Source of the DNA: Mesorhabditis belari
Lineage: Eukaryota; Nematoda; Chromadorea; Rhabditida; Rhabditidae
Assembly (NCBI GenBank): GCA_958450365.1
Contig: CAUEEP010000730.1
Coordinates: 950,001 to 1,014,000, forward strand
Direction of reading: 5' to 3'
Length of the DNA: 64,000 nucleotides
Numbering within the stretch: the first letter of the stretch is position 1; every line of letters starts with the position of its first letter. The notes under the pieces were generated by a model, which made no database searches, was not told the DNA's origin, and saw nothing but the letters and a program-made list of their open reading frames with translations. The position numbers and the translations under genes were made by a program. Of the stretch, positions 23,008 to 64,000 are shown in pieces.

Positions 23008-24464
23008 AGCCAAAACTTTTACTCTTCTATTTGCTCTGAAATTGATTCATCCCCAAACTAGTATGCAAAAGAGAGTTGTCAAGGGTTGACAATTTAAATA
23101 CAATTAGAAGATTTAAAATTACATTTAGACTTTTAAATACAATTAGAAGGATTGACAATGAAACTCCATTTTTACTCTAGAAATCTAAATGTCGTAGCCG
23201 ATTATGAATGAAATTTTTTGGCAAATCTTTCTAGTAGAGCAACCCTTTAATGTATGAGGACAATATTATATCATCTTGTAGCGAATTGAAACTGTTTGCT
23301 CAAGAGAAAACTTTGAAGCCCCATAATTTTTTTTTTCTTTTTATCCAATCTTTCTAATTTAAAAAATTTAACATAACTAAATACTTGACGGTTGGACGCT
23401 CCTAGACCCACTCATTCATAATCGGCTTGGACATAAATACAAATACAAAGACAAGCTTGAGCGTCGAAAAGTTCGGTGATAAGGTTTTCCCGAGTTCGGT
23501 TGACTTGTTGTGGGACACATGATGAGGCCTGTCGGCTTGAAAACAAAAGGAAGCATTCGTTGAAATGATAGAGCAACAAGAAGATGGGAAAGACTCATGC
23601 TCACGAGGGAGACAAACTGAGAGAATGAGGCCAAGAGGAAGAATGAAAGAAGAGAGTGAGAGTCGAAAGGCTGAGAGTCGTGTTTCTCTCCCTCTTTACA
23701 CACAGGTGTTGCCGTGACCTGTCTTCGAGTCGATCTTTCAATCACAATGAAAGCACGAGAAAAGAGAGATCCTTCCATGAGAACACAATTAATTATCAAG
23801 AGCCCAATCCTAGCAAGCTAGCGACTATTCGTTTATCAATCGTAAACCGCTTAAAGCTTTCTGAACTACGTAAAACGTTTTCAACAAATGCATCTATGCA
23901 AATACGCAAGTATACACACGATAATAATATGCGCTCTATTCGTTATTCTGAAACGATAAGATTTGTAGAGATGATTCATTGCAAAGGGTGACACTCTTTT
24001 CTCTCCGGCTAGTACCCCTAGTCTCCTCTCAAAATTTCTCTTTCCCCATATTCTTTTTAGAAGACTCAAAATGAGCGTATGGAGCTGGCAACAAATAAAC
24101 ATACTAGCACGTGTTTTGAAGTCATGAAAAGACACTAGAAGTCATGAAAAGACACTCCGTAAATCAAATTTTGATTCAAGCACTTACGAAACAAAGTGTT
24201 GTGGAGTAAAATGGAAATTGATTGAGATGGAGATTGATTGAAATGATTGACGGTGAGAATAGAAATGAATTTTCAAACACTAACCATCATTGATGAAAAG
24301 TTTTATGAAATGCTATGTATGCAAACCTTCAAACTAGCATTTATACACACTTTGTATAGGGCTATTATAGTTTTTCTTAACTATAGTAGCCCTTAACTTA
24401 ATCTTGAACCAAAATTACTTTAGCTTAAATCTAGAGTTACTGTGTGCTTGGGTTACTGCAACTA
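23008..24464. other. Intergenic, no gene recognised
   Basis: Contains a short repeat pair (caattagaagatttaaaatt-like, 23100-23150). Open frames at 23416-23991 on both strands overlap each other and lack splice context or family motifs. Confidence 0.4.
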
Positions 24465-24984
24465 CAGGGTGCGTCATAATTATTGCAACAAGATACTCAA
24501 GGCATTGCACACCAAGAAGTTTCACTGGAAGAAGATTTTTAAACAGAAATAGCTTTATTTAACAGTAACAAATAAGGAAACAAGAGATCATTCGATATGA
24601 CCGCCTTTTGCCTTGATAACAGCCCTTAATCGGTTCGGATATGCCTCCACTGCGGCCCGAATGTCATCTTGAGGAATCGCCTTCCATCCTTTGGTCAAAT
24701 CATCCGTTGTGTTTTCGAGAGCAGAAATTAGCCTCTAAGATTGCCCAAATGGAAAAGTCCATCACATTGAGATCCGGTGAGTTTGGAGGCCATTCATCCT
24801 TGGTGATCACTGAGGGAAAGTTGGCCACACACCAGTCCTGAACCGTCTTCTTCGTGTGAGCGGGAGCTCCATCTTGCATGAAGGTCCAATTTTGATTGTT
24901 ATTGGCTTTACACGCCCATGACATCACATTCTTGACATCACAAACGGTCTTTGAACTCTTGTTGCAATAATTATGACGCACCCT
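24465..24984. mobile_element. Internally deleted maT/mariner (IS630-Tc1) transposon
   Basis: Perfect 28-base terminal inverted repeats, starting CAGGGTGCGTCATAATTATT at 24465 and its complement ending at 24984, each flanked by the TA target dinucleotide (24463-24464; 24985-24986). Only about 460 bases remain between the repeats, and only the carboxy half of the transposase is left. Confidence 0.93.
24588..24981 (-). pseudogene. Truncated DD37D-type (maT) transposase remnant
   Basis: Reads from within the terminal repeat (MRHNYCNKSSKTVCDVKN) into NWTFMQDGAPAHTKKTVQDW, PSVITKDEWPPNSPDLNVMD and FSIWAILEAN. A one-base frameshift near 24722 moves reading to SALENTTDDLTKGWKAIPQD and EAYPNRLRAVIKAKGGHIE before TGA at 24588. 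The second catalytic Asp (QDGAPAHT) and the final Asp (LNVMD) are separated by 37 residues, the maT spacing. The DNA-binding region and first catalytic Asp are absent, so it is inactive. Confidence 0.88.
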
Positions 24985-24987
24985 GTA

Positions 24988-25160
24988 TAGTCGACTTTTG
25001 ATTTAACGACTCTCGATACAACGATTTTGAAATTCTAAAGCACAGCCTTGGTTTCTGTGTAGCCGCCCAGTCAAATGCAATCGTTGGCTGTTCAGGGCAG
25101 CTACGCAAGCAATTTTGCGCACTTTTTAGAATCGTTAAATCGATAGTCGACTGTATTTTA
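24988..25160. repeat. Short foldback (tagtcgac...gtcgacta type)
   Basis: tagtcgacttttgatttaac at the left pairs imperfectly with gttaaatcgatagtcgacta-type sequence at about 25130-25155. Adjacent to the mariner remnant; possible MITE remnant. Confidence 0.5.
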
Positions 25161-25777
25161 CTGTCGACTGTCGACTTTTAAAGTATCGCATGTGACTTTT
25201 TATGTAATTTTCATATTTTTGTTTAATATATGTGACATTGCTATATTTTGTGTAATTTTATGTCTTTGAGTTTAAACTATTAGTGTTATACATTTTCTGA
25301 AAGCTCTTTTCAAGCGCTACACAATGGTAATATTATGGTGCCGGTTGTTGGCGTGGTTGTTGTTGTTGTTGTTGTGTAAAACCCCAAAAAGCAAAAGCTT
25401 TATAAAGCTCAAAAATCTACTCAACCGAAATCCATTGACCAGTTCAAATATCGCGAATTGAATGAATGGGCAACAAAGAAAAAAAGAGTACACAAATAGA
25501 TAAATAGGTGAAACTAAAGAAAGAGCTAAGAAAAAGATTGATTCGAAAAGGGTATTCGAAAAGTGGTTTGTGTTCTCGAAATGAGCAAATCCCTTTTCTA
25601 CTCAATCTCATCAGAGTACGCGTGTGAAATCGGGGAGATGAAAGGATAACTGAAGGAAAAAAAAATAAGAACACAACACAATAGAAAAAGAATTGCAAAT
25701 ACTATTATTGGGCAAAAAAAAAGGAAAAAGATGAGATGCAAGGAAATATGGGAAAATAAATTGACTATTTTAGTTGA
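25161..25777. other. Intergenic/3' flank of unc-44
   Basis: A (gtt)n microsatellite at 25350-25375; otherwise no coding signal. Probably unc-44 3' UTR and flank near 25700-25777. Confidence 0.4.
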
Positions 25778-25942
25778 CTAGACGAGTCGCTTGTGGCGCA
25801 TTGGCGTGGCTTCAAGCCTCTGAAAATTGAATTGAATCAGTTTGAATTTGATTTTGAATTTGATCTTGAAACTCACTAAAGCATTGCACGAGATCATCGT
25901 CCCATCGACATTTAATGTTTGGGACATGTTTCTTGTCGCTTC
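25778..25942 (-). CDS. unc-44: Possible stop-codon-readthrough extension of unc-44
   Basis: Past the TAG at 25945-25943 the same frame continues EATRNMSQTLNVDGTMISCN + AL to a strong donor (TTA|GTGAGT at 25877/25876). It then resumes after a TTTTCAG acceptor at 25819 as RLEATPMRHKRLV and stops at TAG 25780-25778. The intron is 57 bases. Either the TAG is read through, the TAG is a base-call error, or this is a spliced 3' UTR that is open by chance. The sequence alone cannot decide. Confidence 0.4.
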   Translation of the reverse strand, partial: EATRNMSQTLNVDGTMISCNALVSFKIKFKIKFKLIQFNFQRLEATPMRHKRLV

Positions 25943-61914
<35,972 letters not shown>

Positions 61915-62003
61915 CCTCCTCTGGAAATTTGAAATAAGTTTCGAAATAAGATTTTACAGCAATCTATAGAAATTCGACAAAGAAATGTATAGAAGAAAGA
62001 TTA

Positions 62004-62272
62004 TACCGTAAATACTGTAATAGTACCCCACCCCCAAAATGACGGTGCGGAGTGTTGGGTAGTCTAGCTTTGAACGAGTGTTTCTCGACACTGGTTTATG
62101 CTACAATGCGCGCTTAGGTATCAAAAAATAGCTGAGATTCAGGGCTATTTTTTGATATCAAAGACGAATTTTTTGAAAGTACGGGCGCTTTGAAAAATAC
62201 TAAAAAACTTTTGCGACTAGCGACGACGCGATTGTACGAGGGGGGTGGGGTACTATTACAGTATTTACGGTA
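62004..62272. mobile_element. TACCGTAAATA-type MITE, 269-bp copy upstream of unc-44
   Basis: Same termini and interior (atgctacaatgcgcgcttag; ttttttgaaagtacgggcgc) as the other copies. It lies about 90 bases upstream of the unc-44 ATG on the minus strand, so it may sit in the 5' UTR intron or promoter. Confidence 0.87.
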
Positions 62273-63429
62273 GGTTTAAAGATTATAACTTCTAGAAAGA
62301 TTCTAGAAAGTTCTAGAAGATTATAAGAAAGATTATAAGTTCTAGACATGATGATGCCGTGAACAAAGTTGAGCCAGGAAAAATAGGGTAGAATTTGGTG
62401 TCGGTTACAGATACAGATTACAGCAAATGAGCTCCGTTTCTTCTGATTCTTTTCCCTTGTCGATTGATGTTTATTCAGTGGATTACCCCCCATGAAAATG
62501 AGAAAAGGGAAAATCAAGAAAAGGAAAAAGTGAAAGAGAAAAGACATTTACCTATCAAACAAATGAATCGCGAGAGAAAAAGTGAGTAATTCTTGGATTG
62601 GAGAGTGAAAAGTGGTTGCGAAGAGAAGGCTTTACGATTTTAATGTTGGGAAAGTTTTGCATAACTTTATGATTACTGAAAGATTGCAGTACAGTAAAGA
62701 TTAGTACAGTAAAAAGATTGCAGCACTAAATCAGTATAACTAGTAAACAAGAGCAAAAGGTATCGGGGAATTTGTTTATTGACTTGGATTACTTTATAGA
62801 CTGTTTAGTGACTTGGATTACTTTATAGACTCAGTTTAAACCCTGTCATTTCACCTGTCAGATTACTTTATAGACTCTGTTTATTGGCAGGGTTTCAATT
62901 CACCAAAAGCAAAGGATTTTTTAAAAAAACAAATTGTTTACTAATTAGTAAACTGGGTAAAAAGTAAAAGTAAATAAGTAAAAGTTTTAAAATTTAACGA
63001 TACCATTTTGAGAAAGGAAGAAGGAAGAAGAAGGAAGAAGACAGGGATTTTAAGATACGCTGGGGACAGGCAGAGGCTATTTCCAGGCAGTTCCAAATGC
63101 CACAAATCGATCGATCGGCCACATTTTTCGGAAAGGGCAAAAAGGGGCGGAAAGAAAGGAAAAAGGAAGGGAAAAGGAGTAACGAGTTGTGCACACTGTT
63201 AGCCCCTTTTCCCAATCTTTTTGGGATTTTTCGCAAAAAAAAATTTGGGGATTCAAAAATAACATCGTTCCCTTTTCATCCATCAGTGAATGATCACTCG
63301 TGCAAAAGCGAGGATCCATTCCGTCTCTTGCTTTCAAAATCCCCCCAATCAATCAAATCAATCGAAAACGATTCATGATGAAAGCTGTCTAGGATTTAAA
63401 GGGTAGTATTTTGACTGGTTGTAAAGACG

Positions 63430-63500
63430 TCATGGCCAACTGGCTAAGAGCCTTGTATCTTAGCCAGTTGGGAGGCGAGGTCAACGGTTCAATCCTGGCT
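63430..63500 (+). other. tRNA-like sequence with pol III A and B boxes and a long hairpin
   Basis: A box TGGCCAACTGG (63433-63443) and B box GGTTCAATCC (63486-63495) at tRNA spacing. In place of a normal anticodon arm there is a perfect 14-base inverted repeat, CCAACTGGCTAAGA / TCTTAGCCAGTTGG (63436-63449, 63458-63471), with an 8-base loop. Acceptor ends do not pair. Could be a tRNA pseudogene or SINE head, or an unrelated hairpin. Confidence 0.4.
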
Positions 63501-63512
63501 AGATTATTATTT

Positions 63513-63655
63513 CTAGATTCCTGACTAGATTCTTGACTAGATTCTTGACTAGATTCTTGACTAGATTCTTGACTAGATTCTTGACTAGATTCTTGACTAG
63601 ATTCTTGACTAGATTCTTGACTAGATTCTTGACTAGATTCCTGGCTAGATTATTA
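63513..63655. repeat. 12-bp satellite (gactagattctt)n next to the tRNA-like hairpin
   Basis: About ten tandem copies starting within 15 bases of the B box; the bordering units read ggctagattatt on both sides. Confidence 0.95.
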
Positions 63656-64000
63656 GTTCTTCTTTCCCGTGAAGAAATGTTTTTAAAAGATTTAACTTTT
63701 ATTCTTACATTTAGCTTAAGATTAGGCTGATAACTTGCTCTTGGCTGCTAATATCTGACACCTAAACAGTGTCTACAATATTGACAAGAATTGCATCTTT
63801 CTTATATGCTAATAGATTCTGACAGTGATCTTTTCTCAAGTTTCAATAGATCTTAACAGCTGTGTTACATGACTATAGTACTACTTTACTAGCACTTACT
63901 ATGTCTACAGTATTAATTCGACTCTTAGACAAAAATATTTGACTTAGGCTGAGCTGTAGAACCGAAAATGCCATTTAAACTAAAGAAAAGCTGATAAATC

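Larger units (their letters stand above)
61922..64000. other. Upstream flank of unc-44
   Basis: No splice-supported coding exon. Holds a MITE (62004-62272), purine-rich sequence (62470-62560; 63005-63050; 63130-63180), a repeated ggattactttatagactc-like motif (62785-62885), and the tRNA-like hairpin and satellite at 63433-63655. Regulatory sites are likely but not identifiable. Confidence 0.4.

Noticed and set aside
23416..24135. Overlapping frames on both strands in the 23-24 kb intergenic region
   Set aside because: Mutually overlapping, low-complexity, no homology recognised.
24641..24841. Plus-strand frame inside the mariner element
   Set aside because: Complement of the transposase; the minus frame carries the catalytic motifs.

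Overview
The window is nuclear DNA from a nematode. Five spliced genes are readable exon by exon, with short introns (many of 41-60 bases), TTTCAG-type acceptors and AT-rich non-coding DNA. The protein set matches Caenorhabditis genes from memory: the muscle kinase UNC-82/NUAK, a mitochondrial phosphate carrier, prefoldin subunit 1, a claudin-like (Clc-like) tetraspan protein, and the giant neuronal ankyrin UNC-44. I cannot name the genus. All gene models below come from reading frames and splice phases directly; there is no transcript evidence.

Layout. Bases 1-11201 (minus) hold unc-82. The first five exons encode an NH2-terminal extension and a complete Ser/Thr kinase domain. At least 14 further small exons encode a low-complexity tail that runs off the left edge, and its introns are full of satellites and foldback elements. 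Bases 11202-18800 have no confident host gene; they contain an interleaved set of inverted repeats, a decayed Merlin (ISXO2-like) transposase and a hAT-like MITE. Bases 18828-23007 form a compact block: phosphate carrier (minus), prefoldin 1 (plus, divergent from the carrier), and the claudin-like gene (minus). The last two are tail-to-tail, their stop codons 23 bases apart, and share a palindromic AATAAA signal. Bases 23100-25777 contain an internally deleted maT/mariner element.

Bases 25943-61914 (minus) are a single gene, the unc-44 ankyrin. In transcription order it has an 19-residue first coding exon, about 24 ankyrin repeats, two ZU5 domains and a UPA domain, a death domain, then alternative tails. 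Two candidate short-isoform terminal exons (stops at 47998 and 45651) lie between the death domain and a 12.26-kb giant exon (26930-39187). The giant exon encodes about 4,090 residues of acidic, repetitive tail with five copies of an Ala/Val-rich hydrophobic module. The longest isoform would be about 5,960 residues. Two final exons follow. In-frame coding potential continues past the TAG stop and across one more intron, a readthrough candidate.

Data quality matters here. Five single-base frameshifts interrupt otherwise perfect unc-44 reading, four of them in homopolymer runs and one inside a highly conserved ankyrin repeat. One intron is about 430 bases of nearly pure T. The pattern looks like long-read assembly error, not gene decay.
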